Positions 35,160-45,091 are shown, counted from the first letter of the stretch. The stretch is DNA of 64,000 bases from Vreelandella titanicae BH1 (GCF_000336575.1 NZ_AOPO01000008.1:62001-126000), one strand, 5' to 3'. The notes: a model not told the origin generated them from the letters alone. Translations and numbers: made by a program.

Positions 35160-36657
35160 CACCGCTGTCACTATCATCATACTGATCGCGTTCATCGCTA
35201 TCTTTGTCGTGATATCGCTGCGTGCCCGGCAGCATAATGCGTCGACCATTGACGATTACGTCGTGGGTGGGCGATCCATGAATACCGCGCTGCTGCTGAT
35301 GTCCATGGGGGCGACTTACTTTTCTACCTGGACGCTGCTGGGTTCATTCGGTGTCTATTATCGGGAAGGAATCTGGTTCGCGGGTTTTACCACCTGGGCG
35401 ATCATTCAGGGCAGCGTGTTTATTTGGCTGTTTGGCACGCGCATTTGGTATATCGGTAAACGCTTTAACTTCATTACTCCTGGGCAAATGGTAGAGCACT
35501 ACTACTCGAGCCCCACGCTTCGTTTGCTGTTTTCCATTGTCGGTATCATCGCTTTGGTTCCGGTGATGCTGATTCAGGTAACGGGCAGTGCCCGTGCCCT
35601 GGAAAGCCTGACCGGCGGTGCTATCCCCTATGCCGTTGGGGTTATCGTGACCTCGGTGGTGGTCGGCTTTATCGTGCTCTGGGCGGGTTTCAGGGGCACC
35701 GCATGGGCGGATGCCTTTATGGGGACATTCTTTGCCACGGTACTGGTGTTTACGGCGGTCTTCATCATCGGTAAAGCGGGCGGCTGGTCGTTCCTGCAGA
35801 ACGTGGCCGAAGTCGAGCCACAGCTATTGACGAATAAAGGCAATCCGGTGGCCATGCTGGAGTTATGGGTCGGGCTGAGTTTTGGCGCCTGGGCATTACC
35901 CCATATGTGGCAGAAGTTCTACTCGGCGCATTCAGCGAAAGTGCTGGGCAAGGTGGCCATGTTCACCCCTTTCTGGAACTCCTGGATGATGGCCTGCATT
36001 CCGCTGGTGATAGGCCTTTCTGCCAACATTCCTGGGCTGGTGCCAGGGGCGGCAGACAATAGCGATGCGATTCTGCCCCTGATCTTTGCTGAATATGCCC
36101 CCATTCTCGGCTCCTTTGTGGTCGCTGGTATCCTTGCCGCTGCCATTTCTACCATCAACAGCCAATTGCTCTCTTCGGCAAGCCTGGTGGCTGAGGATGT
36201 ATGGCGCAGGTTCTTCGATAAAGAGATGAGTGAAAAGCGTTTGCGGCTGGTCAATAAGGTGGTCATTGGGCTGATCACCAGCATTGTTCTGGTGCTTGCC
36301 CTTAGCCCTTCCGGGGCTGGCTACTTGGTGCCCGTCGCTTCCCTGGGCTTCAGCCTTGGCTTGCAGCTGGTACCCACCGCGCTGGGGATGCTCTATTTCC
36401 GCTGGATTACTCCCGCTGGGGCGTTAACCGGGATGGTGGCGGGCGTCATCACACTGTTCGTGAGTGCTGCTACCGATTTCACGCTGTTCTTTGGCCCGGG
36501 TATCAGCGCGATCATCGTCAATGCCCTGTTGGTGGCCGTTGTTAGTCGCTTTACCCAGGCTGCGCCAGTGAATGGCGACAATGACTACCATGCGCTGTTC
36601 GCTCAGCTCTATGGCAAGCAACCTACGCAAAAGGTAACTGCTCATGCAATCAACTAA
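35152..36657 (+). CDS. Sodium:solute symporter (SSS family)
   Basis: I place the start at ATG 35152, preceded by AAGGAGGGCGGG, giving 501 residues. An earlier in-frame start at 35074 would lie deep in the DUF3311 gene. The protein has about thirteen membrane helices, with the YVVGGRSMNT entry loop and the GxxxAAAISTINSQLLSSAS segment of SSS transporters. The following gene overlaps by 14 bp and encodes a nitrilase, so the substrate is likely the nitrile/aldoxime-derived acid or a related carboxylate. Substrate is inferred. Confidence 0.85.
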   Translation: MNSTAVTIIILIAFIAIFVVISLRARQHNASTIDDYVVGGRSMNTALLLMSMGATYFSTWTLLGSFGVYYREGIWFAGFTTWAIIQGSVFIWLFGTRIWYIGKRFNFITPGQMVEHYYSSPTLRLLFSIVGIIALVPVMLIQVTGSARALESLTGGAIPYAVGVIVTSVVVGFIVLWAGFRGTAWADAFMGTFFATVLVFTAVFIIGKAGGWSFLQNVAEVEPQLLTNKGNPVAMLELWVGLSFGAWALPHMWQKFYSAHSAKVLGKVAMFTPFWNSWMMACIPLVIGLSANIPGLVPGAADNSDAILPLIFAEYAPILGSFVVAGILAAAISTINSQLLSSASLVAEDVWRRFFDKEMSEKRLRLVNKVVIGLITSIVLVLALSPSGAGYLVPVASLGFSLGLQLVPTALGMLYFRWITPAGALTGMVAGVITLFVSAATDFTLFFGPGISAIIVNALLVAVVSRFTQAAPVNGDNDYHALFAQLYGKQPTQKVTAHAIN

Positions 36658-37579
36658 AAAAGTCGCCGTCGTTCAGGCGGGATCCCATCCCTTTGACCCT
36701 ATGTTGACCGCTGAAAAGGGGGCAAGGTTAATCAGTGAAGCTGCCGCCAAAAAGGCAACGGTGGTGGTTTTTCCAGAAGCTTTTTTGGGGGGCTACCCTA
36801 AGGGTGCAAGCTTCGGTAGTCCGGTAGGCAAACGAACCGAGGAGGGACGTGATGAGTTTCTGCGCTACTACCGAAGTGCCATCGACCTTGATGGGCCGGA
36901 GCTGACCCTGATTACCGATGCAGCTCAGGCACATAACGTCTTCGTGGTCATGGGGGTGATTGAGCGTACGGCCTATACCCTCTATTGCACGGTACTGTAT
37001 ATAGATCCTGAGCAGGGCTTGGTGGGCAAACATCGCAAACTGATGCCTACTGGCGGTGAGCGTATCATCTGGGGGTTCGGCGATGGCTCGACGCTGCCGG
37101 TTTTCAAGACCGGTGCAGGTACGGTGGGTGCGGTAATTTGCTGGGAAAACTATATGCCCATGATGCGCTCGGCCATGTATGGCAAGGGGGTCGATGTTTA
37201 CTGTGCCCCAACCGCCGATGACCGTGATACGTGGCTGGCCAGCATGCAGCATATCGCTCTTGAAGGACGTTGCTACGTGTTGAGCGCCTGCCAGTATCTG
37301 ACTAGGGGCGATTTTCCCGACGATTATGACTGCCTGCTGGCACCGGCGAGTGAGCCGGAAACGATACTGATGCGAGGCGCGAGCATGATCGTAAGCCCCA
37401 TGGGGGAAGTTCTCGCTGGCCCTCTGTTTAACGAGGAGGGCATCCTCTATGCCGAGGTCTCCCAGGACGTCATCGTACGCAGCAAGCTCGATTTCGACCC
37501 GGTCGGACACTATGCCCGCCCGGATGTATTCAGCCTGCATGTGGATACAGAAGCGAAGTCGCCGGTAAGAAGTGACTGA
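36644..37579 (+). CDS. Nitrilase
   Basis: This 311-residue protein of the nitrilase superfamily carries the complete Glu-Lys-Cys triad: Glu45 in VVFPEAFLGGYP, Lys132 in KHRKLMPT and Cys166 in VICWENYMP. The GGYPKG and RKLMPTGGER forms match true nitrilases (branch 1), which convert nitriles to acids and ammonia. It overlaps the symporter gene and is followed by an aldoxime dehydratase, so the pair would convert aldoxime to nitrile to acid. Aryl versus alkyl preference is not evident. Confidence 0.9.
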   Translation: MQSTKKVAVVQAGSHPFDPMLTAEKGARLISEAAAKKATVVVFPEAFLGGYPKGASFGSPVGKRTEEGRDEFLRYYRSAIDLDGPELTLITDAAQAHNVFVVMGVIERTAYTLYCTVLYIDPEQGLVGKHRKLMPTGGERIIWGFGDGSTLPVFKTGAGTVGAVICWENYMPMMRSAMYGKGVDVYCAPTADDRDTWLASMQHIALEGRCYVLSACQYLTRGDFPDDYDCLLAPASEPETILMRGASMIVSPMGEVLAGPLFNEEGILYAEVSQDVIVRSKLDFDPVGHYARPDVFSLHVDTEAKSPVRSD

Positions 37580-37666
37580 TCACGTTTAAGCTTGCTGTGA
37601 AATCAACTCATCCGATGGCTGTTTCATGCTCCACTGGATCAGCCATCGTTGAGATGGAGTATTGCC

Positions 37667-38725
37667 ATGACTTTTCATATCGACTACCCCCGAGTGGTAC
37701 CCGAGCGGCGGCCACCCGGTCATGAGCCGGCGGCCCCCCGCTATACATTGCGCTGGACACGGCCGGTCAATCGACTCTGCTGTGTTTATTTTGGCATTCA
37801 GGGGCGCGAGCTTGCCTGGGATGACCAGGCGGCGTTTTTCAGCCGTATCAGAGACTCCTTTGTTATCGACTCCGCGCCGGAAGCCCACGAAACGCTGCGC
37901 TTTACCGATGAAGCGGGCTACGCCAATGCGGTGCTGGTCGCTTACTGGACCGATCCTTCGGTCTATATGGAGTGGTTGCGGGATGCTGCGTTTATCCAGT
38001 GGCTGGCACAGCCACAGCGCACTGACGATACGTTCGGCTATTGGCGGGAGACCATCCACGTCCACTATGACCGTCATGAAACGATCTACTCAGAAGGTAA
38101 TTATCGAATAGGGTTGGGGCGTTGTCCTGACACCAAGGCGGTTCCCATGACTACCAACGGCTATTTTGGCGCTGCCCGTGACCGCTTTCCGGTCTCTGCG
38201 GTGGATACACTCTCGAGCACCTTTAAGGTGAAGATGCCTGCTCCGGGTAGCAAAACGACACTTGGGCGACGTTTGTTTGCTCAAGTGCCTCATAACCTGA
38301 CCTCGATTCGATCCGGTCAGTATTGGGGGGAGGCGAAGCAGGAGCAGTTTGACGACTACGAGGAGTCATTACGCCCCAAATTGATGGAAGGTATGCAGTA
38401 CTTGCTCGACCATAAGGAGGAAACGGGCACGCTCTGCTTGAGGGTCATGTCAAACCTTGATGATAATGGTGACGAGCGTTACGAAACCTCGGTACATGCT
38501 TACTTTGCTTCTTTGGAGGAGATGGAAAGCTGGGCCAGTTCACATCCTACCCATAAAGCCATTTATGACCATGCCATCGCGAAGAATAGGGAATATGGCA
38601 AAAAGCGTGAAGTGGTGACCTGGCATGAAGTCTTCCTGTTAACCGAAGGCATGCCATTTGAGTATATTAATTGCCACCCTGAAACCGGTGTATTGCCGTT
38701 TTGCACGCTGTATGAGCGTTGTTAA
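37667..38725 (+). CDS. oxd: Aldoxime dehydratase (heme)
   Basis: The start at ATG 37667 has GGAG 7 bp upstream, giving 352 residues; a TTG at 37649 is also in frame. The sequence shows the family hallmarks FGYWRETIHVHYDRHETIYS and SSHPTHKAIYDHAI, where His296 matches the known proximal heme ligand. WHEVFLL (His320) matches the catalytic distal histidine. It dehydrates aldoximes to nitriles with ferrous heme. It is placed after the nitrilase, completing the known aldoxime-nitrile pathway. Confidence 0.88.
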   Translation: MTFHIDYPRVVPERRPPGHEPAAPRYTLRWTRPVNRLCCVYFGIQGRELAWDDQAAFFSRIRDSFVIDSAPEAHETLRFTDEAGYANAVLVAYWTDPSVYMEWLRDAAFIQWLAQPQRTDDTFGYWRETIHVHYDRHETIYSEGNYRIGLGRCPDTKAVPMTTNGYFGAARDRFPVSAVDTLSSTFKVKMPAPGSKTTLGRRLFAQVPHNLTSIRSGQYWGEAKQEQFDDYEESLRPKLMEGMQYLLDHKEETGTLCLRVMSNLDDNGDERYETSVHAYFASLEEMESWASSHPTHKAIYDHAIAKNREYGKKREVVTWHEVFLLTEGMPFEYINCHPETGVLPFCTLYERC

Positions 38726-38773
38726 TATATGGTTAGTCGCTAAGAACGTCCTGACTCATGCCGCTTCCCCACT

Positions 38774-39067
38774 TTAACCAAGCGGGCGCGCTTCGGCTAA
38801 GACTCTCGCTTGGGTGGGGCTTGGCTCATCAGTCGATACATAGGTGACAATTTCCACCGGCAGTTTGAGGTATTCTTCGAGTATTTGTTTGAGTTCAGCA
38901 CAAGGCTGTGGCGGTATCGCTGTCTGGGAGATCAACAGTAGATCAACGCCGCCGCCTCGCTTTGAATCATCTAGCCTTGAACCAAACACATGAGTTTCCA
39001 CCGAATCACCAATAAACTCGCTCACACCAGAAAGAATGATTGCGCGATGTGTTTGGGTAATACGCAT
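38774..39067 (-). CDS. MNT-type nucleotidyltransferase domain protein
   Basis: A 97-residue protein with the minimal nucleotidyltransferase signature GSRLDDSKRGGGVDLLLIS (GS followed by D-x-D-like VDLL; the first acidic residue of the usual DxD is replaced by Val or shifted). Such proteins usually act as antitoxins with a HEPN toxin, but no HEPN gene is adjacent, so this is an orphan. It is antisense between the aldoxime dehydratase and pncB genes. Altered metal-site residues raise doubt about activity. Confidence 0.65.
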   Translation of the reverse strand: MRITQTHRAIILSGVSEFIGDSVETHVFGSRLDDSKRGGGVDLLLISQTAIPPQPCAELKQILEEYLKLPVEIVTYVSTDEPSPTQARVLAEARPLG

Positions 39068-39187
39068 GAAGTCAGCTCCTTAACTGTATGACAGCCCCGC
39101 CACCTGATAATCTTATCGCCGAGCCACTTTAGGTGCATTTTAGTTTACGCTACCGGCGGCTTCGGTTCACTCTAACGATGGGATCTC

Positions 39188-40369
39188 ATGCTGACATCGC
39201 TGCTGGATAATGACTTCTATAAGATCACGATGCAGAACGCCGTGATCAAACGCTTTCCTTATGCCCATGCGCGCTACGCCTTTATCAATCGTGGCGAGCA
39301 TGCTTTTCCTGAAGGCTTTGGCGCCGAACTTCGCCGCGAAGTCGATAAGATGGCATCGCTGCGATTGAGCGATGGCGAGAAGCGCTATCTCGAAATCACG
39401 TGCCCTTATCTCGACCCGACGTATCTCGATTTCCTTGCCGGGTTTCATTACAACCCCAGCGAAGTGATCGTCGAGCAGCAGGGCAGTGAACTTTCGGTGA
39501 TCATTGAAGGGCCCTGGTACCGCACTATTCTGTGGGAAGTGCCGCTGATGGCGTTGATCAGCGAGCTCTGGTATCGGCTGCGTGGCGTAACGATCACACC
39601 TGACGCCGATGCGAAGATTGAGCAGCGTGCCAAGGAGAAGATCGAACTCTATCGCCGCTTGGGGCTGAAAATTGCTGAGTTTGGCACCCGGCGGCGCTTC
39701 TCTTCTGACGTTCACGACCGGGTGGTCGGCGCGCTTAGCCACCACGGCGGCGAGGCGTTTAGTGGTACCAGCAATGTGCTGATGGCCATGCGCCACGGCG
39801 TCAAGCCGATCGGCACCCACGCCCACGAGTGGTTTATGTTCCACGGTGCCCGCTTCGGTTTCAAAATGGCCAATAGCTTGGCTTTGGAGCATTGGGTGGA
39901 TGTGTACCGGGGGGATCTGGGGATCGCCTTAACAGATACCTTTACCTCTAAGGCGTTTTACGACAGCTTCGATAAGAAGTTCGCCAAACTGTTCGATGGC
40001 GTTCGTCATGATAGCGGCGACCCTATCGAGTTTGCCTCCCAGACCATAGAGCACTACGAGCGCCTGGGCATCAACCCGCTGAGCAAGACGATTATCTTCT
40101 CCGACGCGCTAACACCGGAGAAGGTCGAGCGGATACATACCTTCTGCAAAGGTCGCATCGGCATGGCGTTTGGTATTGGCACCAACTTCACTAATGATGT
40201 CGGTGTTGAGCCGATGAACATGGTGATCAAGATGGTCGAGGCGCGCCCGGAAGGGCAGGGCTGGCTGCCGGTGATCAAGCTTTCCGACGTGGCGGAAAAG
40301 AACACCGGCGACCCGGAGATGATCTCGCTGGCGAAGCGGATTTTGTCGCTGAATGGGAAGAATTCTTAG
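39188..40369 (+). CDS. pncB: Nicotinate phosphoribosyltransferase
   Basis: The 393-residue enzyme has LLDNDFYKITMQNAV at the N-terminus, FGTRRRFS (substrate-binding), GTSNVLMA, GTHAHEW with the activating histidine, and RHDSGDP. These are all signature segments of PncB, which makes nicotinate mononucleotide for NAD salvage. It stands alone with respect to NAD genes, inside the stretch separating recC from recB. Confidence 0.95.
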   Translation: MLTSLLDNDFYKITMQNAVIKRFPYAHARYAFINRGEHAFPEGFGAELRREVDKMASLRLSDGEKRYLEITCPYLDPTYLDFLAGFHYNPSEVIVEQQGSELSVIIEGPWYRTILWEVPLMALISELWYRLRGVTITPDADAKIEQRAKEKIELYRRLGLKIAEFGTRRRFSSDVHDRVVGALSHHGGEAFSGTSNVLMAMRHGVKPIGTHAHEWFMFHGARFGFKMANSLALEHWVDVYRGDLGIALTDTFTSKAFYDSFDKKFAKLFDGVRHDSGDPIEFASQTIEHYERLGINPLSKTIIFSDALTPEKVERIHTFCKGRIGMAFGIGTNFTNDVGVEPMNMVIKMVEARPEGQGWLPVIKLSDVAEKNTGDPEMISLAKRILSLNGKNS

Positions 40370-40401
40370 GTTCTAATCTGTTCGAAACGTGGAAACTGCT
40401 T

Positions 40402-41324
40402 GTGGCTGATACCTCCAAACCACCCCATAATCCCCATGATCGGTTCTTTCGTAGCGCGATGGAAAACCACGCCGTCGCGCAGGGGTTCATGCAACATTAT
40501 TTACCCAAGAAAATTAGCGCCGCACTGGATTTAGGCAGTCTTAAGCTGGAGCATGATAGCCACCTCGATTCAGCCCTGCGAGAAACCGTCTCCGACCTGG
40601 TGTACCGTTGTCAATTAGCGGGGCAACCGGCGTATCTAGCTGTATTGGTCGAACATCAGTCAAGCCCCGACCCGCACATGCCCGTGCGTATCGGGCATTA
40701 TCTGTTTGGGATGCTGACCAAGCAGTTGAAGCAGCGCCCCAAGGAACCCCTGGCACCGGTTCATGCACTGGTGTTCTACCACGGCCGTCAAACACCCTAC
40801 CCCTACTCAATGGATCTTGCTGACTGCTTTGAAGATCCGCTGGGGCTAATGGAGACGCTGTTCCAGGGGCCAATACCATTAGTGGATGTAAATCAGCTTG
40901 ATGACGAAGCGCTAAACAACAGCAGTGGATAGGCTTGGTTGCTCGGGTACTAAAGCACATTCGCGAACCGCACATCGATCCTTACCTGATGGAATGGCTG
41001 CGTGACTGCGCGAGCTTTGACGAGCACAGTCGCCAGCAGTTGGATTTCATCGCTACCTTGCTAAACTATGTGGTAGGAACAGGCAACGTGATTGACCTTG
41101 ATCAGTTGATTGAAGAGAGCCATCGCTTGCCCCAGCCTATAGGAGATACCTTTATGACCATTGCCACCCAGTTGGAAGCGCGAGGTGAAGCCAAAGGCAA
41201 AATCGAGGGTAAAATCGAAACCGCTCGGAACCTCCTGCAAGAGGGGGCTGACCCCCAGTTTGTAGCCAAGGTGACGGGGTTGCCTATTGATGATGTTAAG
41301 CGCCTTCAGAACCACGCTGAATAA
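40402..41324 (+). pseudogene. Rpn-family nuclease gene with a frameshift
   Basis: The first part (NPHDRFFRSAMENHAVAQGF ... YLAVLVEHQSSPD ... HALVFYHGRQTPYPY) is a typical Rpn/YhgA PD-(D/E)XK domain. The second (GLVARVLKHIREPHIDPYLM ... ARNLLQEGADPQFVAKVTGL) is its C-terminus. They are joined only if a one-base shift near 40918-40924 is repaired; the first frame hits TAG at 40930. It could be recent decay or a sequencing slip. Rpn proteins promote RecA-independent recombination, and this one sits against recC, convergent with it. Confidence 0.75.
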
Positions 41325-41332
41325 GGTAGGCT

Positions 41333-44300
41333 CTAATTTTTCACTGATCGGTGCAGTGGCGCGTAGAGCGCTTCGGTCAGCGTGGCGAAGCTGTGGCCAA
41401 GGGCACGCTCGTTGAATAGCTTTTCGAAGCTCGGCCATTGGTGGGCAAGGTAGGCGCTTTGGGCGACTTCGCCGGTTTGAAAGCGGCCGCCTTCGTAGGC
41501 GGTTTCGGCGGCGGCGTAGGCGTCGCTCTCCCTTGCGCTATCGGCTTCCAATTCAGGCGTGCCTTGTTTGGCCAGCCAGGCGAAAGCGGCTTGCGGAGCT
41601 AGCGGTAGCGGGGCCTGCATGCCATCGCACCAGGCACTTAGCAGGTTTTGTAGCTGGTAGCGGGCATTCTCGGCTTCTAACGGTTCCAAGCGCACATGGC
41701 CTGCTTTTGAGAGTAGCTGGGTGGTCATCGGGTGTTTGGCATTGCCCGCTAAGTGAGCGACCCAAGGGCGTAGCAGGTGCTGCCAGCGATATTGACCGCG
41801 GCCACGCCCCTGGCTGATTAAACTACTGCTGAGCAGTAGCAAGTGGCAGCGGTTGCCCGCTTCATCCTGGCGCAGCTCTCCCAGCCCATCTTCCAGCGTT
41901 ACCTGTCCCTCAGCGCTTTCAACAACATGCACCGCCTGGGGCACCGCCACTACTTGAGGCCACTCTTGCAACGCTTCTTCGTAAGCGCCAAACAGGGCAT
42001 CCATTGGTTCTGCCAACGCTTCGCGCATCCTCTCGCCAAAGGCACCCACGGCTAGCACGCCCTGGCCTTTAAAGCGTTCCAGTGCTGCGTGCAGTGCTTC
42101 CACTCGCGGCTGGCCGTTATCCACGGCGTGGCGCTGGGCGGCGATTAGCTGATCCTGCAACTGCCAGTTCTGTAGCCCGTCCAGGGTGAAGGGTTCAACG
42201 TCCAGCTGGGTAAGCTCCTCCTGCTCGAAGTAGACCCCCAGGCGAGTGTTGAAAAACGCCTTGGCGGGTTCGCGTAGAAAGCTGCCTAGCTGGTTCAGGG
42301 TTAACGTGCTCTGCTGCTCGTTGTCCGCCTTAAGCTCTGGTGACTTTGAGTCTTGGATGCTTGCGCCACTGGGGGTGTGTAGGGCGTGCCATTCGTGAGC
42401 ATACGTAAACAGCCGTGCTTGGGCAGGGGAATCGCTGATTTGTTCGGTAAAATAGCGGCGGCTGAACGGCTGCAGCGGGTGTTCGGTGGTTAACGCTTCC
42501 AGCAGCGGCTCGCCGTTTTGCGTGTGCCAGCCCGCTTCCAGGTGGTCGCGCAACTGGCCGACCAACACCGAGGGCGGCATGGGGTTGTTGTCGATCTGGC
42601 TGCGGCCTACCCAGCTAATATAGAGCTGTTGGCGGGCAGAGAGCAGCGCTTCCAGAAACAGGTAGCGGTCATCTTCCCGCCGCGAGCGGTCGCCGGGGCG
42701 GTAGTCGCTGCCCATCAGGTCAAAATCCAGCGGCGGCTGGGAGCGTGGGTATTCGCCGTCGTTCATACCCAATAAACACACCCGCTTAAACGGGATGGCG
42801 CGCATAGGCATCAGCGTGGCGAAGTTGACCGCGCCCGCCAGGAAGCGCTGGGAAAGACTATGCTCGTCGATTTGCCCCAACCAGTGTTCACGCACCATGG
42901 AGAGCGGCAGCGGGTCAAAAAGTTCGGCCTCTTCGGTGCTGTCCAACAGCTGCTGTAGCGCGGTCTCCAACTTGGTGAGCATGACGCTTTCCTGGGCGTC
43001 ATCGGTGAGGAAGTAGGTTTCTAGCAGTTCGCGTAGCCGGGCCACCCAGCTGGCGGCGTCGGTGGGCTGGCAGAAGGTTTCCCAGGTGTTTTCCAGCTTT
43101 TCCAACAGATTTGCCAGCGGGCCTGCCAGGGAAGCTTCCAGCCCGCCAATATCGTCGAATGGCTCGATACCTTGCCACGCCTCTGCACTGCCCACCGTAT
43201 ACCCCAGTAGCAGTCGGCGTAGGCCAAAGGCCCAGGTGTTCTGGGTTAGCCCTTCGGGTAGATCCAGCCGGGTGCGCTGTTCGGCATTGAGCCCCCAGCG
43301 GATGCCTGCACCCTCGATCCAGCGGCTGAGGGTGGGCAGGTCGTGTTCATCGATGCCAAAGCGTGCGCGCAGCGCGGGCACTTCCAGCAAATCGAGCAGA
43401 TCGCTTACCGAGAGGCGCAGCTCCGGTAAGCGCAGCAGTTTTTCCAGCGCAATCATCATCGGCAGGCGGTGGCGGCTGGCCTGATCCGAAAGGGTATACG
43501 GAATGTAGCGCGGGTCGTCGGGTCTAGCGTTCGCGTTATAGCTACCGAAAGCGGAGCGGTACTGGCCGAACACGGCTTCAATATGCGGCGCGTAGCGGTC
43601 AATATCCGGCACCATGACGATGATATCCCGCGGGCGCAAATCCGGGGCGGCGCTGAAGGCCGCCAGCAGCTGGTCGTGGAGGATCTCCACTTCCCGCTGG
43701 GGGCCGTGGGCAATATGAAACACGATGGAGTCGTCGCTGGCCGGGTCTAGCGCGGGCCAGTGGGTTTGGGTTTCCGCTACCGGGCGCAGCTCGCGGATAT
43801 CGTCCTGTAGCTGGCTGAGCAAGCAGTTGCGCTCTTCGCCGCTGAACGGCTCGAACATATCAATACGCAGTGCCTGCTGCTCGAATAGGGTTTGGTAGTT
43901 GCCCGCGTCGTCGTGTTCGTCTAGCAGGCGCAGGTAGTCGCGCCCCTGTTTACCCCAGGCGGCCAGCAGCGGTTGGGCGTGCAGGTGCAGGGCGTCGTCG
44001 GCATCGCCGGTGCCCAGCACATCCAGGGCGTCGGGCATGCCTGCCTTGCGTCGCTGGCGGTAGCGGCTGGCGCGGAGCAGGTCTTTGTGCTCGATGATAT
44101 CCGCCCAGTAGTACTGGCAGGGGTTGTGCACGCAGAGCACGATCTGGCAGCAGCGCGACAGCGCCGCCAGGGCTTCTAACGTCTGTTGCGGCAGCGATGA
44201 GATGCCGAAAATAATCAATCGCCGGGGCAGGCCGGGTGGGCACTCTTGGCCTTCAAGCTGAACGGCGGCTTCCAGAAAGCGGCTGTGCACCTGGGCGCGG

Positions 44301-44962
44301 CTGCTGTTAAGGCCCGCCTCGCCTAGATTATTAGCCACATCGTCGCGCAGTGCGCGCCATAGCTCTGGCTGCCACAGCTGGTGTGCTTCCAGCGGGCGGG
44401 CTTCGCCCCGGGCGGTGATGAGTACATCGTTGCCCTTGGCCCAGGCGTCCAGCCAGTCGGCGCGATACACCTGGTACTGATCGAACAGATCCGCCAGCCG
44501 CTCGGCCAGTTGGTAGTGCTTGCGCTGGTCGCGATCCACTTCTAAAAAGCGTGCCAGCGGCGCAAAAGCTTCCTGCTCGGCAAGGCTGGGCAGCAGGCGC
44601 AATAAGCGCCATATCAACCGCGATTTATCAAACGGCGAGGTTTCGGGCACTGCGTGCTCGTCGTGCGTTAAGTGAGTCAGCACCGTGCGATAGGCCTGCC
44701 ATAGAAAACGCGCAGGCAGCGTGACGTTCAGTGCTGCGGCTATGCCCGCACCGCCTTGGGCCGGGTCTGCCGCCAGCGCCAGTTTTAGCCACTGCCCAAT
44801 GCCGTTGCTCTGCACCAGAATGGTCTCGTTCTCCAGCGGCGAGAGCGGGTGTCGGCGCATCCACTCCACCGCCAAGCCGCGCAAATCTTCCAGGCGATTG
44901 GCATGTACCACCATAAAGCCCGGCGTTAGCGGTGTTTGCGAGAGCAGCGAGTTTGCAGACAT
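41333..44962 (-). CDS. recC: Exodeoxyribonuclease V gamma subunit RecC
   Basis: I choose ATG 44962 (MSANSLLSQTPLTPGFMVVH), with AAGGA 7 bp upstream, over a GTG at 44992; this gives 1209 residues. The N-terminus (HANRLEDLRGLAVEWMRRHP ... ILVQSNGIGQWLKLALA) and the HIAHGPQREVEILHDQLLAA and CLLGMNDGEYPR segments are characteristic of RecC, the Chi-recognition subunit. It is coded on the same strand as recB and recD but 8 kb upstream of recB, so expression is separate. Confidence 0.95.
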   Translation of the reverse strand: MSANSLLSQTPLTPGFMVVHANRLEDLRGLAVEWMRRHPLSPLENETILVQSNGIGQWLKLALAADPAQGGAGIAAALNVTLPARFLWQAYRTVLTHLTHDEHAVPETSPFDKSRLIWRLLRLLPSLAEQEAFAPLARFLEVDRDQRKHYQLAERLADLFDQYQVYRADWLDAWAKGNDVLITARGEARPLEAHQLWQPELWRALRDDVANNLGEAGLNSSRAQVHSRFLEAAVQLEGQECPPGLPRRLIIFGISSLPQQTLEALAALSRCCQIVLCVHNPCQYYWADIIEHKDLLRASRYRQRRKAGMPDALDVLGTGDADDALHLHAQPLLAAWGKQGRDYLRLLDEHDDAGNYQTLFEQQALRIDMFEPFSGEERNCLLSQLQDDIRELRPVAETQTHWPALDPASDDSIVFHIAHGPQREVEILHDQLLAAFSAAPDLRPRDIIVMVPDIDRYAPHIEAVFGQYRSAFGSYNANARPDDPRYIPYTLSDQASRHRLPMMIALEKLLRLPELRLSVSDLLDLLEVPALRARFGIDEHDLPTLSRWIEGAGIRWGLNAEQRTRLDLPEGLTQNTWAFGLRRLLLGYTVGSAEAWQGIEPFDDIGGLEASLAGPLANLLEKLENTWETFCQPTDAASWVARLRELLETYFLTDDAQESVMLTKLETALQQLLDSTEEAELFDPLPLSMVREHWLGQIDEHSLSQRFLAGAVNFATLMPMRAIPFKRVCLLGMNDGEYPRSQPPLDFDLMGSDYRPGDRSRREDDRYLFLEALLSARQQLYISWVGRSQIDNNPMPPSVLVGQLRDHLEAGWHTQNGEPLLEALTTEHPLQPFSRRYFTEQISDSPAQARLFTYAHEWHALHTPSGASIQDSKSPELKADNEQQSTLTLNQLGSFLREPAKAFFNTRLGVYFEQEELTQLDVEPFTLDGLQNWQLQDQLIAAQRHAVDNGQPRVEALHAALERFKGQGVLAVGAFGERMREALAEPMDALFGAYEEALQEWPQVVAVPQAVHVVESAEGQVTLEDGLGELRQDEAGNRCHLLLLSSSLISQGRGRGQYRWQHLLRPWVAHLAGNAKHPMTTQLLSKAGHVRLEPLEAENARYQLQNLLSAWCDGMQAPLPLAPQAAFAWLAKQGTPELEADSARESDAYAAAETAYEGGRFQTGEVAQSAYLAHQWPSFEKLFNERALGHSFATLTEALYAPLHRSVKN

Positions 44963-45063
44963 GCACGATTCCTTAATGGATGGTTCCTTCACGGCAGGGG
45001 CGGAGCGGCTAAGTGTATGGTGCCATAAGTTTAGTTCTGAAGCTTGAAACCCTAGCGTCCTGT

Positions 45064-45091
45064 TTGAGAACTGCTATGATGGAAATATGAT
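45064..45091 (+). promoter_or_regulatory. Sigma-70-like promoter of the Xre-RES module
   Basis: TTGAGA (45064-45069) and TATGAT (45086-45091) with a 16-bp spacer lie about 48 bp before the antitoxin start. AGGAGG at 45127-45132 is the ribosome site. Confidence 0.55.

Noticed and set aside
36728..37540. 270-codon frame antisense to the nitrilase gene
   Set aside because: The nitrilase catalytic triad and operon context fix the plus strand as coding.
41530..44970. Long reading frames opposite or overlapping recC
   Set aside because: Same reason: out-of-frame shadows of a real gene with biased composition.
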